From assembly GCA_012934845.2 (NCBI GenBank), contig WNNJ02002300.1:62001-126000 (forward strand): a DNA stretch of 64,000 bases, given 5' to 3'. The number at the start of each line of letters is the position of its first letter. The stretch's first letter is position 1. Below, one piece after another: positions 19,914 to 32,279 of the stretch. The translations under genes and the position numbers were made by a program. Under the pieces are notes generated by a model. That model searched no databases. It saw only the letters and a program-made list of their open reading frames with translations, and was not told the DNA's origin. Source of the stretch: Pomphorhynchus laevis (taxonomy: Eukaryota; Acanthocephala; Palaeacanthocephala; Echinorhynchida; Pomphorhynchidae).

Positions 19914-21790
19914 TTACTTAAAAGTAGTTTTAATTGATGTTAATTTAATATTCATATCTAGATATATACTATCTTTATCATCAATATTGGTTTTATTAAG
20001 AATAATGCTTTCTGGATAAATGTGCTCACTAATTGAATAATAATTATTAGAATTAAATACACATATATCATCATTATATCGAAAAATATGTTTCATATCT
20101 TTATATAATTTAGATTTAGTTTTTACACAGTTATGAACAAATTCATATTCTATAAAGCTTAAAAACATGTCAGCTGTAATTGGGCTACTATTACCACCCA
20201 TTGGAACACCTTTTACTTTTAAATAATTTTGATTTATCAAAATATTTAAGGATTCTATTAATTCAATTTTATCCATATATTTATATTTATTTGATGGTTT
20301 AATTTTTGTTAGATAGGCGTTATAATTATTATAACATATATATGTATATCTTTTTCCGAATATAAGGTTAATTAATTTTACTAACGTTTTTTTTATCTAC
20401 TAAATCTAGATTTGTATAAAGCGTACTAAAATCGTATGTATTTATATTTTGAAAATTTATTCCTTTTGTCTGTTCTAAAAATTCTTTTGTAAAATTAATA
20501 CTGAAACAGTGTTTTATGCCAGTATTAATTTCGATTATATTGCAATATTTTTTAAAATGTGCTTTAATTACTTTAAGTATTTTATTCATATAAACAGAAA
20601 GTGGTTTTAATGTACATTTAAACGTACTACATATGAACCTAGGTTTTATTGGATTTTTATGTAATTTTGGATTCCAATATAATATAGGTATAGTTTTATT
20701 ATCTAATTCAACCTTTATACCCTTTTTATCCATTATAGAACAGTGACTTGTAATAATTGTTTCTAAACTCAACTCGCTACGTTCATATGCTGGATTTACA
20801 TTTAAATCATTAGAATTAACCTCTTTCATTAGTATATCATAATAAAGCTTTTTGCATATGAAGACAAAGTTATTACTAGCTTTATCAATAGTTGTTATTA
20901 TATAGTTATCCTTTAATTTAGTAAGTTCTTTATACATATCTTTATTAATTTTATCTTTCCTTTTATAATTGTTTGTTATTTTCATTTTATTTTTAATTTT
21001 ATCAAATATATAATCTTTCCAAATGTTTATCTTAGATATATTCGAGCTTTCACTATTAATCAGCTTACTAAAGTAATCATTTAAGTTATTATATAACGAA
21101 TTGTAAATTTTATTTTTGTCGTTGTTATTATTTAATCTTTATTTATACCCTTTTGATAGCAGCTTTCTTAATTCACAATTTTCAATTAATTCTAGATTAT
21201 GGGTACATATATGTTTATTTATTTTATCAAAACTAAGACTTTTACAATTGCATTCTGTTTCCATTATGTTTCTAATATTATCGTTACATATTGATTTTAA
21301 TTTTTATTATAATTACAAATTTTTCGTCATAATGGTGATAGGAGTTTATACCTTATTTTAGGAATATATTTACTTAAATCTGACCCTATTATTTCTTTAC
21401 TTTTAGAATTATTTAAAAGTCTACCTATATTTATGTTATCTATACATTTATTAATGAAGTTTATGGTTAATGTATATTTTATATTGTTATTATTAACATT
21501 TATTGTACGATTATAGTATTTTGTATTACAATAACTGTCTATTATACAACTTAGCCTATCATAGTCGTTAATTAATTTTTGATTTATTGAACATATGATA
21601 TCTTTAGAAAAACTTCTTATATTTACATAAAGATCTTTTAGCTTATTATCACTTAAAAGTTGTTTTAATATTTATAATTGTTCATTTATATACATATCTT
21701 TTTTAATATTTTTAAGTGTATTTTTTATTCGTTTTCTCGCCATAACTTCTTTGATTGTGTCTAAGCGAGTTATTATAATATAGTTGTTTA
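19914..21790 (-). mobile_element. YIDD Penelope-like element, 5' and central part
   Basis: Minus-strand reverse-transcriptase element. It carries the upstream region missing from the copy at 60.3 kb: a lysine-rich start (MARKRIKNTLKNIKKDMY, near 21,742), then CNCKSLSF, HICTHNLELIEN, PILYWNPKLHKNP, DFSTLYTNL, KGVPMGGNSSP and DDICVFN. The C-terminal part and tail are absent. No GIY-YIG domain was seen on either side of the RT. It is broken a few times, yet very close in sequence to the 60.3-kb copy, so probably young. Confidence 0.85.
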
Positions 21791-21794
21791 TCAT

Positions 21795-22660
21795 TTTATA
21801 TACTACTGTAGTATATTAAAAGTTGTATAACTTTTTTATTTCAACTTTTTTAATACCTCAATATTAGAAGTTGTTTTAATATTTCTAAGTATTCATATAT
21901 ACATTTCTATTTTAATATTTTTCTTATTCATTTTATCGTCAAGGAATTTTATATTTAAATTTCAAAAATTAGTCAATGTTTTATTAAAAACCAAATAGTA
22001 CATAAATAAATTGATATCAGCAGTAAGCTATTTATTTCTGACATTTGATTGGCGTACAACTAATATCTGCGGACATACTGATCATTTTGTCGTTTCCGTT
22101 TCCTTAAAGTTATTTTACAGTTAAGTGTTTCGGAGTGTTATTTACCTGGGACAACAGAATGGAATCGGAATGCAGAAAGGAAATATACAGCAAAATCCTG
22201 ATACATCCGGATCACAATCATCGCACTTGAATAAAAATGTTCAGTAAACTCAAAATAAATATAAAAATTTCTGTTCTAAAGAACTACTTTATACAAGAGA
22301 GTGACATGTTCCTTAGATGTAAAACTATACGTGTTCTTTATCTAATATTAATTTATAAATATTTATAAAAGAACGTTTATTTATTTAAAATTTTTATTTA
22401 TTTATTTATTTTATTTAAAACTAGAACGTTCTAGTTTTATTAATATTAATATAAATATTTTATGAATATTTATATTAATATTAGATTTATAAAATAAATC
22501 TAATATTATAGATTTATATATTTTTATTTATAATCATGTTTATATTAATATTAATATAAATCTTAATATTAATATAAATCTGTTTTACGTAGTAATACGT
22601 AATTACGTGATTAAGTTATTACAATTACGTAATCTACTATTACGCACTATTGATGATAAA
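21795..22660. other. Spacer with an undecided exon-like segment
   Basis: At about 22,122-22,248 (plus) a TTATTTTACAG acceptor is followed by a segment in which all three frames stay open for 26 to 41 codons, one of them ending HLNKNVQ-stop. That pattern prevents a choice. Simple A+T repeats fill 22,370-22,600. Confidence 0.3.
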
Positions 22661-22663
22661 TAC

Positions 22664-22826
22664 GGTAGATTTACCGCTATTTGGAGCGCCAAGTAGAGCA
22701 ACCTTTAAAATATTTGGATTTTTGGGAAGGTCAGGAGGTTTAAATTGTAACATATCGAACTCGGCTAATAAGCCGAGTTCGATACTTCTGTTTCTCACAG
22801 AAATTAACAATTTTACCTGCCGTTTT
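22664..22826 (-). CDS. ERAL1: P-loop exon of an Era-like GTPase (partial)
   Basis: Between an ATAATTCAG acceptor and an ACC/GTATTT donor the frame encodes 54 residues ending LKVALLGAPNSGKST. The stretch VALLGAPN-x-GKST is the G1/P-loop as written in Era-family GTPases (the mitochondrial member has VALLGAPNAGKST), preceded by a proline-rich P-P-D-L-P-K-N-P lead like the one before the G domain there. Era binds the 3' end of small-subunit rRNA during ribosome assembly. The donor falls right after the P-loop threonine, so the G2 to G5 motifs and the KH domain must be on later exons. I could not find them between 12 and 22.6 kb; repeats have filled that space, or the gene is broken. The symbol is a family-level guess. 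Confidence 0.5.
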
Positions 22827-23061
22827 CTGAATTATAAAATATTTAAGTGACTTTATAATTATTTGGCTATTTTGTAAATTTATATTTTAATTTGAGTTAA
22901 ATTCGTATTTTTGATCCTTTACATCTCAGATCAAAATATGAATTTAGAAAATAAATTAACAACATATATGTTATAAATTATATAATATATATTATATATT
23001 ATTATAATATTATATTAATAATATATCAATATTATAAATTTATATAATATTGATATTATTG

Positions 23062-23160
23062 TACTTGATTGTATCTGTGAGCTGAAATTTTTCCGATTGT
23101 GGCACGATATTATTCTCACAGGTATTGATCTTATTTTTGATACAGCAGGACGCTACTAAT
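23062..23160 (+). repeat. Single arm of a dispersed foldback repeat
   Basis: CTGTGAGCTGAAATTTTTCC, then GATTGTGGCACGATATTAT, CTCACAGGTATTGATCTTAT and ATACAGCAGGACGCTACTAAT match both arms of the foldback at 43,070-43,250. It is probably a small non-autonomous DNA-type element or a piece of a longer one. Confidence 0.7.
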
Positions 23161-23325
23161 CAGTCTGGGTGAGTCTCATCAGCTGCTAACCCATACCTAC
23201 ATTTCACGTTTCGACCCTTATTATCTGCTTCCTCCGTACATTGATGCTGATCGGATTTGAATTCAGGAGGTCTGTATCGCGATTCAACGCTTCATCAACG
23301 CTACGTTCTCTAGGCTGGCTGCTCC

Positions 23326-23492
23326 AGTGGTGTAGATATACATTTCTGTATATTACTTTTGGTAGGGGATCGTATTCTAACGATCTATTAGAAACCTACC
23401 CGAAAACCTACCTATCGGGTAGGTTTCTAATAGATCGTTAGAATACGATCCCCTACCAAAAGTAATATACAGAAATGTATATCTACACCACT
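23326..23492. repeat. Perfect hairpin with 76-bp arms
   Basis: Arms 23,326-23,401 and 23,417-23,492 are exact inverse copies with a 15-base loop. The arms include TTTTGGTAGGGGATCGTATT. Perfect pairing over 76 bp in a mutating background suggests recent origin, for example by template switching or as a foldback transposon. Confidence 0.9.
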
Positions 23493-24424
23493 ATAATATA
23501 TAAATATTATATTAATAATGTATCAATATCATATATAAATGTGATATTAAGATAATATAAATAAAGTTAAATTATTATATAGTATATATTATATTATTAT
23601 ATATTATATAATAATAGAACTCTGATCCACAGAACCAGAAGTTGTAAAAAATGTTAAACGTTTCATTTGTTTTGACATATTTTTTTGCAAATGCGAATTA
23701 TTGGTGACTTTCACCAATTTAAAATAATTGCAGTAATTTAATTTAATTTATTAATACATCGTGTTTTGATTTTGTTTGGTTGAGAATTCTAATCTTTCAA
23801 TTAGCAATCGTTCAATCACTACAATTCTAAACATTTGAAGAATTCATCATCCAACGCGTGTTGGATGATGATAATTATAACACGAATTGCGTAAGATGTA
23901 AACTAAAACGCTTCATGTTGGATATTTTAAATGCAAACTTCCATTAACGATTCATAATTACAAAACTTATCAAGTAAATCTACAACTTCGATTTTGCTGC
24001 TTAGTTTTATTACTGAATCATTACGTTCAACATCCCTATTCGCTTACTGGTTCAACTTTTACTAAATCAAAGGCAGTAAATTATGGAATAATCGTCTGTC
24101 AAATGTTAGTACATAAATGTCATATTTACAATTTAAAAGAGTTTTCTTATATCTTTGCAGAATTCAAATTGTCATTCAGATTATAATTTCAGTGACTTTA
24201 GTACGTTCACATACGTATCGTTCTTACTTGATTGCTGGTCTAAGCTGCTAAATACTATGCTGTCAAGTGTAATTGTATAGCATCTACATAGGTGGATTTG
24301 TACTAACAATAACGAAATTTTATGTTGTTATTTTATTCCGTAATATCAAAATTTTATTTTGTTATTTTCTATAAAATAATAAAGGGGAAAAATGATTTAT
24401 TGAGTTCATATACATAAACCATAC

Positions 24425-25330
24425 ACATATATATGGTTCCGAATATAAGATTACTTAATTTTTCTAACGATTCTGTAATATCGGTTAAATCTAGATTTGT
24501 ATAAAGCCTACTAAAATCGCAGGTTCTGTTAGATATGCATTATACTTGCTATATATACCAGATATCCAAAGTGCAAATACGAGATAATATAAAAGAATCG
24601 GCAGTCAACTTTAGACAGGTACACAGAATGATACTCGATTTTCACCCTTCAATAGGGAATATCAAGCAAGATATTACATTAGCACTTAAAAGTACCCCAA
24701 CTGAACAAATTTCTAAGCCAGTAATCACTTTTCGCACAAAAAGAAGGCTTTTTGACATCTTAGTGCGATCTTAGGATGTAAAGTCTTTTTTGTAAGCAGT
24801 ACAACTGAAGAGAAATTTACGATAAAAGGGAGAAATAATTGTAAAAGCAAAGCTGTCATCTATGTCGGAACATGTAAGCAATGCCGACAGCAATATGTAA
24901 AGAGAAACCTCAATAACACTAGCACGACGCATCAATTTACGACGGTCGAATATTAAATGTAAGAGACAGACTGACGAAGCAGTAATTCATTCTCTAGAAC
25001 ACAACGATCCAGACTGCATGAGTTATTGCATATGGATGTTCAATCAAAAGGACGAAAGACGGAGAAAAGAGATGGAGATTACATTAATTTAAAAATTAAG
25101 ATCAGATGGTTCATATGGCTTAAATGACGAGTTCCCATTTTCTTGGAGAGATATTACTTAATTTCAGTTGCATATATTATATTTCTTCCTATCGTTTTAA
25201 TGAAAAAGGCTCCGGCCGAAACGTTAATAAATCTGTATTGCTAATTGTTGAGTCAATTTGATTACTTTTAAAGTTATATATATGCGTTATAGCAAGTATT
25301 ATGCCTATCTAACAAAAATTCAACAATTAG
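24425..25330. mobile_element. Composite of two Penelope-like fragments
   Basis: The outer parts are inverted copies of YIDD-element coding sequence (minus at 24,425-24,560, plus at 25,278-25,330; both include the AACGCCTATCTAACA region in diverged form). Between them, 24,560-25,275 (plus) reads QISKPVITFRTKRRLFDILVRS-like sequence and then a decayed VIYVGTCKQCRQQYV segment, the usual run into a GIY-YIG nuclease of a different Penelope family. All parts are broken several times. Confidence 0.6.
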
Positions 25331-25489
25331 ATTAAAGAAGCGTAAGAAAAATTATCGTCGGAAAACACATAGTGTTTATCTAAAGTTGCGAAAATTTAAA
25401 AATAAAACTATTTCTCTTATTTTTATCGGACAAAGAGCTAACTAGTGATTTAATTATGTGTAAAGTGGAACGAGTACAAAAATTATTTT

Positions 25490-25665
25490 GATATTTATTT
25501 GAGAAACTAGTAGTATCTTCAGAAATTAACACAATTTCTGAAGATGATTTTTTATGTGCTGATTAAAGAAGATGCTAGTAGTTACTAGCTAAATAATGAA
25601 ATAAGTTTATGTAGTCGTTCAATGATACCTGATTGTCCCTGGATATTTAAAAATAAAATTTTTAT
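25490..25665. repeat. Family-B foldback with hammerhead-like hairpins
   Basis: CTAGTAGTATCTTCAG (minus) and GAAGATGCTAGTAGTTACTAGC (plus) form opposed copies. The end motif GTCGTTCAATGATACCTGAT at about 25,613-25,632 is that of family B. The core after stem II reads TAAA, so the plus copy is decayed. Confidence 0.55.
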
Positions 25666-25684
25666 TGAATTTAGTAATTTAACT

Positions 25685-25930
25685 CCGTCATGGCCGGTAC
25701 GAAGTCAATGCTGAGAAACAAGGAGGGTTTATGATAGACTTGGTGACAGCCAGCCGTAAAAAACCGTCGCATCAACATTAAGAAATGTTGTCTCAATGAA
25801 CTTAGCGAAATACGACTACAATGGTACGACCAAGTTCTCCGCGCAAACAATAGAACCGAATAGAGACAGAAAATGCGGACTCCGTAACGAAGCGGAACAA
25901 ACGCTGAAGAAAAAGAAGAAGATTACATTT
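25685..25930 (+). pseudogene. LINE C-terminal remnant
   Basis: A G+C-richer segment with readable stretches MAGTKSMLRNKEG and ELSEIRLQWYDQVLRANNRTE. The latter resembles the R-L-x-W-[FY]-G-H-V-x-R motif near the end of many LINE reverse transcriptases. Stops break the frame. The family is unknown. Confidence 0.4.
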
Positions 25931-26629
25931 AGTAATTTATAGTATTTATAAGTTCAAATTACTGGAAATCATAAAATCATACTTACGTCGTCGAAGCACA
26001 TGTTGAATTATCTGAAACTTAATAATAAAATAATTAATTATAAAATATTGAATTAATATTCAATGGTTATTGACAATTGATAACAAATGATATTTACAAT
26101 TATGAAATTTTATAACGAAAGATATTGCAAATTAGCGAGATAACATTTGTATCATTAAGAAATTTTAGATTTGATTTATCACCTAACGTCATATTAACCT
26201 TATGGGCGTAAATACAAAGATTTTCAACACCACACAAAAATGCTCTGAATATCCTACGTTTTGATTATATATTTGCGTAAGTAAACGATTTCTCATGGAT
26301 CAATACATGCTTGTATGTGATGATTATAAATATTCGCTTTAAATCTACACTTGAAACCTAATAGGATCAAATCAGGTCCAATACATAATTTAGGAATCCT
26401 AGAATTCTCGATTAAAAATCATTTAATCGATAACCTCGTAGTTCCATCATCAAAATAAATTCAATATTAAATTTCTTGACGATGCATTAAAATTATTGAT
26501 GGAATATAGCTTACTAATTTCTGTATCTTTATTGTTAACTTTCAATACTCACTTGTGAATTAGGGAAATATCAACCTTGTTTCGTGAATTACTAACATTC
26601 TTTTGAATTTTAAAGATATGCAAATTACA
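25931..26629. other. No gene seen
   Basis: A+T-rich spacer without a recognisable exon or repeat family. Confidence 0.35.
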
Positions 26630-26777
26630 TTATTTATTAAATACGCAAACAGTTGATTCGGAAAAGGCATTCTTCAACTTGCGAAAGCTACCAAAGGATA
26701 CAAATGAATGGTATAACCCTGCAATTTGTTCCCAACTCCTCATAACCAAACGATCAATAGCAGCAATTGCGTAATTA
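26630..26777 (-). CDS. Possible terminal exon, unknown gene
   Basis: After a GTAG acceptor, 48 codons from NYAIAAIDRLVMRSWEQIAG to TVCVFNK end in TAA. The residue mix is protein-like, but part of the opposite strand is also open. I do not recognise it. Upstream exons were not found. Confidence 0.3.
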
Positions 26778-27422
26778 CTACAGCTTTACTTTGTTCAAAG
26801 ATAAGGAGAATAAACGTTCTTTGATGAAATAGTAAATTTTATTATTCCACCTATTAACGTGAAACTAAACGTGTTATTTAATGCAAATTTACACCTTAAT
26901 AGAGAGGTGTCGTAAAATTTTACTTTAGCACAGAATATACATCGCAATGGTGCCATTAACATGGAATGCAAAATTATTTGTTATTCTGATTATTATTTAT
27001 ATCTATATAAACTGAGCCACTAGGCAAATACGGAAATAATACTTTTAACGCATTCATTTAATAATTTGTAAGGCAAAGTATGAAAGCGATGATGTCTACA
27101 AGCATTTACAGCTATCAACGAAAAAACAAAAACAATTTTTGTTGAAGTACTAGAGAAAAAATTTCTATAGAGAAATAAATTTTTTTATAGTTTCATAAAT
27201 TTACTATAATGGAGAGAAATTAGTTTTATTCCAAAAAATACAATATTGCGATAGTTGCCGATATAATCTTACTGAAAGTAGTATTAGAGAAAAATTTCTC
27301 TTGTACTAAGGTATACATTATATAAGATAATTATATTTTAGAATAATATAAATTATGATATTATTTTACTTATGAATTTTATGCCAATCCATTTCTCGTT
27401 AGTTATAATAAGTTGGAGAAAA

Positions 27423-28682
27423 ATTACAAACAGTTTATTCAAACACAAAAGCATCAAGTTTGCCATTTATACAAAATACTAAAATTTGGAACTAAGAAAA
27501 AATACATTAAAAATGTAAAAAAAATATCATTACAAAGAAAAAGTCCGGTATATCAGAACTGAACAATCAAACTGAAAAGAAAATATAAAAACTTGGAAGG
27601 ATAGATGAAATTTATCAGATCAGATCAGCTAACTGTGTCTACGTATTTTATATTATTTATAAATTAAAAATAATGCCAAATAAAATTTTTATAATTTAAC
27701 AAAAAGAAAATTAAGTTTAAAAACATAAAATAAATTGAGTTAACCCTAGAAATAAATGACAAAACGAAAACGTAATTGATAAATTTATTTCAATTCATTT
27801 AAAATGTCAAACTTTAAAAAAGACCTGTTAACCTTATTAAGTAGTGAATGAGTTTAAATTTTAAAGAGCTTTGAATCTCGATCCTGTAAATTTATAAAAC
27901 TAAATAGATATTTTCAATTCTATATTCGAAGGAATTACGAAACTTTCACTCTTTGTCTGGTTTTGGTTGAAATTTCATTTAAATTGCAGATTTAAAACTT
28001 TCATATCAGTTTTCGTTAAATTATTTATTTATTATAAGCCAAGTAATATTTTTTCAATTTAAAATTTTATTGATTTGACATCCTGATTATTTGTTTCTTA
28101 TTTTTGCATATCTGTAGAACATTTAGAATTCGATTTCTGATGACCTCTAATCCTTATTCTAATATATCGTCTTTTATTTATTAGTCAATTCATAAAAATT
28201 GAATATTTTGTATTTCAACTTTAAATTTGATGGAAATTATAAAATTTTATATAACAATTATTTTTTATTTATAATTATTTATTGTTAAATTATAAAAATT
28301 TTATTTGGCATTATTTTTAATTTATAAATAATATAAAATACGTAGACGCAGTTAGCTGATCTGATTTCTTCATGCTTTTAAACTTAATTTGTTTTGTTTT
28401 TTTTTCAATTAGAACTCCACAATTTTCTGCATTTAGTTTTAAGTTTCTGATAAATTTCATCTATCCTTCCAAGTTTTTATATTTTCTTTTCAGTTTGATT
28501 GTTCAGTTCTGATATACCGGACTTTTTCTTTGTAATGATATTTTTTTTACATTTTTAATGTATTTTTTCTTAGTTCCAAATTTTAGTATAAAATTTGGAA
28601 CTAAGAAAAACTTATACAAATTTACCATTTGTATAAATGGCAAACTTGATGCTTTTGTGTTTGAATAAACTGTTTGTAATTT
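27423..28682. repeat. 1.26-kb inverted repeat carrying Penelope-like tail ends
   Basis: The left arm (27,423-27,710) and right arm (28,278-28,682) are inverted copies, both containing AAACACAAAAGCATCAAGTT, AAGTCCGGTATATCAGAAC and ATACGTAGAC-CAGTTAGCTGATC. The last motif is the outermost end of the YIDD Penelope-like element, and 28,135-28,230 is its tail. The right arm has an extra segment and a small inner palindrome near 28,562-28,600. This may mark two elements joined head to head. Confidence 0.75.
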
Positions 28683-30290
28683 CTCTAAAGATGATTATGG
28701 AAGATATCGAAATATTGTAATTTTTGGATAAATTATTGTGAATTTTTAAAAATAGGAAATAATAAGAATTATAATTAAATATGAAATAATATATCTTAAT
28801 TATCCCACGTCGATATGTTCAGATATATTTATTTTAATAATTTGGATATGTTTCAAAAATTATATTTCAAATCATAAAATAATCGTTTTAATTATTAATA
28901 ATATTATTGTTTTAAATTTATTTAAAAATTAATTTTAACTCAATGTTATGATTAAAACCGGTATTCACTAGCTGGTCAACTCAAATAACTCTAAACACAG
29001 CTTGTCTCAGTAGTTGCTTGTTATTTTAAGCCTTTATACACAGCGACACTATAATTTATTTGTGATTTGCTAACTTTTGGTTTAGTTATTACTCAAAATT
29101 ATTTAATTACTTTATTAATTTAATAACTAATTTAATTATTTTACTTGAAATATTATAATTATAATATATTATAATATTATATTATAATATTATAATATTA
29201 AATATTATAATATTTTAATTATATTACTTGAAATTATTTGTGATAATTTACAGCTAAATAAATCAAACTGACTAAATCAAAATTAATAAATTATATACAT
29301 TAATTATAAATTATGTAAATAATATTAATAATTATAGTTTCAAATGTAATTTGGATTTGAATCCATTAATTTGTCAATTTTTAAACAAAAAATAAGAAAT
29401 TTTTTATAATTTTATGTACCTTATGAATTTGATGTTATCGTAAAACTCGATGATGTAGCTTTTGTGAGTAAAACCTTTTTGCTAAAGATTAAAATGATGA
29501 AACGAATAGTTAACAAAAATTTTAGCTTAATTTAAACTAGATGATTTAGATTTGATATTATAAAGTCAGTTCGAATGGGTACATTTGTGTATATAAAAGC
29601 CCTTTTTCATAACGAACAAAATCTTAAAAAAAATTAAATTAAATTAAATTCAAATTTTTTAACTTTGAACTAAAGTTAAAAATTTTTTTAATAGTTTGAA
29701 CTAAATTTAAACCTAAATTAGAACAAAATATTTTCTTGGTTCAAAAAAGAGCGATTTATAATTAAAAATTTCTCAGTAATTTTAAAATACAATTTGTTGG
29801 ATGCGACAATTCGAATACATTATGTTTAATTAATCATAAATTTTAATATATTAATTTTTACACATTAATTATAATGTATTAATTTAAATACATTAATTTT
29901 AAATGTAAAGTAATTATTCTTAAATAAACGTTACAAATGTTTAGTCGCAGAAGGCTATTTAAGCATATTCGCCGCGAAACGTACGAGAATAGACGCTCTA
30001 CACCAATATACGACGTCAATCATACAATGACAAGCTTCAAGCACCGTTCAAAATGTGGGCAGAAAGGAAACAGTATTTGAATTGACATGTTTTCACATAT
30101 ATTGCATTGACTAAATAATTCTATAATGATTTAAAATTAAAGGAATTGATGTATAAACCTTACAAATACTTCTCATCACATTTTTGAAGGATAAATTACG
30201 CGTTTATATAGATTTTTTGATATCAATATATATTATATCAATTTGGTTCGTTAACGGATCAAGGAATACACAACAAGAGACAATTATTGA
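28683..30290. other. No gene seen
   Basis: A+T-rich DNA. Near 28,685-28,712 GATGATTATGGAAGATATCGAAA is a decayed match to the Penelope-end hammerhead. A G+C-richer patch at 29,960-30,060 has no convincing frame. Confidence 0.35.
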
Positions 30291-30291
30291 T

Positions 30292-30516
30292 TTATTCAAC
30301 CTGCTCAAGAGCAACATGACATTTAGAGCAAATTGATTGTAGAATCAACAACTTAATGTTTCTTAAGCCTAAGCAAAGATTGTTATAGTGCAATATTCGT
30401 TCTATGATAAAAAGATTTAGTGCATTGAGTTTATTTTCATCATTTAATTTTATTTCTTGATTAGGAAGTAACATTTTACAATTTTTATAAATACAATTTT
30501 TTAACATACACAACAC
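30292..30516 (-). CDS. Hypothetical ORF or exon, 74 codons
   Basis: The frame ends LLILQSICSKCHVALEQVE-stop and includes LNLFIIERILHYNNLCLGL. The amphipathic pattern and the C-x-x-C-H near the end look protein-like for so A+T-rich a region, but there is no recognised family and no supporting neighbour exon. Confidence 0.3.
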   Translation of the reverse strand: MLCMLKNCIYKNCKMLLPNQEIKLNDENKLNALNLFIIERILHYNNLCLGLRNIKLLILQSICSKCHVALEQVE

Positions 30517-31019
30517 TTTCCGAAATCATATAATTTAACAATTTATAAATTCTTCATATAATTTAACATTTTCGAGTTAAAAATTTTAAAATGTTTAAAG
30601 AGACTTGATTTTGAATTTTTATAAGAATTTATTTAAGGATTACGAATTTGTATTTAAATCTATTATGTGATATTGTGATATCACATCTCATTAATCAATA
30701 AAAGCTTTTTATAATTTAAGCATAAAAGATGAAATAATTAAATTTTATCTTAAAAGATAAATTAAGTTAAAGTTTTATAATTTAAAAATTAAAAAGATAT
30801 GAATGTAGTAATTCGTTTTTTTTTGTTTTGTAAGGCATTGTTAAAACAATTAAACGCATTCCAAATGATTTCATAATTAAGTTAAAAAGGCTATGTCGAT
30901 CAATACCGAGAAATTATGAGTTACTAATAATATAATTACCATACAATTAATTAAAATAATTTCCAAATATATTTTAAATATTGCTTCTACTTTTAAAAAA
31001 TTTTGATTTCATTGATTTT

Positions 31020-31865
31020 ATTTTATAGAGTAACCTATTCCTCGACCAAACATAGCAGCAGGACCAAACACATGCTCATGACGTATTTCATCTGATGAAA
31101 TTTGATTATCAACTATCTTATTCTAATACACAGTATTTTATCTATTATTCATCCATAAAACTTTTACGCTAATATTTAATGCGTTTTACGCAGTAATAAT
31201 ATAATTTTAATAATATAATATTAATTTATAATATTTAATATTAATATTTAATATTCAATTTTTATGAATTGACTAATAAAAACAGAAGATGTATCAGAAT
31301 ACGGATTAGAGATCATCACAAGGAACTGTTATGTTATCAGATTTCGTCCCCATTCCTCGACTCAATATAGTAGCGGGGCCAAATACGTGCTAATGTCGTA
31401 TTTCTTCTGATAAATTTGATTATCAAATATCTTATTATAATGCAAATTATGTTATTTATTATCCATAGAAATTTCCGCTAATAATTTTAAATTTATTTTT
31501 AATATTATTGTTTTGATTTTTATATTTTACCATTTTCTGTTTGATTGTATTTTTATAGATACTTGTTTAAAATATGCATATATTAACTTATTTAAATGAT
31601 TTCGAAGAAAATCATTTAACATGCTCGCCCAAATACATGATAATGACGTATTTCTTCTGATGACATTTGATTATCTAGCGTCTTAATCTAATACAAAGTA
31701 TATTATTTATTATCCATTCTTATAAAAACTTATCCACCCCTATCAGGTTTCAGCCACTATTCCTCGACCGAACATAGCAGCGGGACCGAATGACGTATTT
31801 TCTCTGATAAAATTCGATTATCTAGTATCTTATTCAATATCTGATAGCTTATCAATGTCCTTTGA
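31020..31865 (-). mobile_element. Array of YIDD Penelope-like tail fragments
   Basis: At least three partial tails in the same minus orientation: 31,025-31,170, 31,255-31,625 and 31,625-31,860. Each has the pieces CCAAACATAGCAGC or ...GACTCAATATAGTAGCGGGGCC, the TACGTGCTAATG(A/T)CGTATTT hairpin, TCTGATGA/TAAAATTTGATTATC and CCAT...AAAA. Repeated same-strand tails fit the tandem terminal repeats typical of Penelope-like insertions. Confidence 0.75.
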
Positions 31866-32279
31866 ATAAAATAAATAAGAATGTAAGTAAGCTTGTGTTC
31901 AAGTAATTATAATAATTATTATTCAATAAAAATATTTCATTTACCAGTTTAAATTTTTTTTATATTTTGATGATATTAGAAAACTTTGTCCTGCGTTTTT
32001 AGAGCAAAATAACAAAATCACACAGGTTGACAAAGTTCACAAAACATTGCTAAGGTAGTATATTTAATACTATAAAAATAAATAAATATTAATATATTAA
32101 TACATAAAAAATATATAAATAATTAATAATTAATAATATTTAAATATATTAATTTAAATATAATATGGATATATATCGATGTTAAAAAAACTTTTATAAT
32201 CCATTATTTAATTAACCGATTAATAGATAATACACCATGCATTAGAACTAAAAATTAGATGTCATCAGTAAGAACTGAT

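Noticed and set aside
22122-22248. Terminal exon after the TTACAG acceptor
   Set aside because: All three frames remain open, so no frame can be preferred, and no recognisable protein emerges.
23160-23260. Type II hammerhead on the minus strand (GGGTC-GAAAC ... CTGATGA-GACTC)
   Set aside because: Stem II and a short stem III can be drawn, but stem I does not form and there is no second copy to test it. Probably chance.
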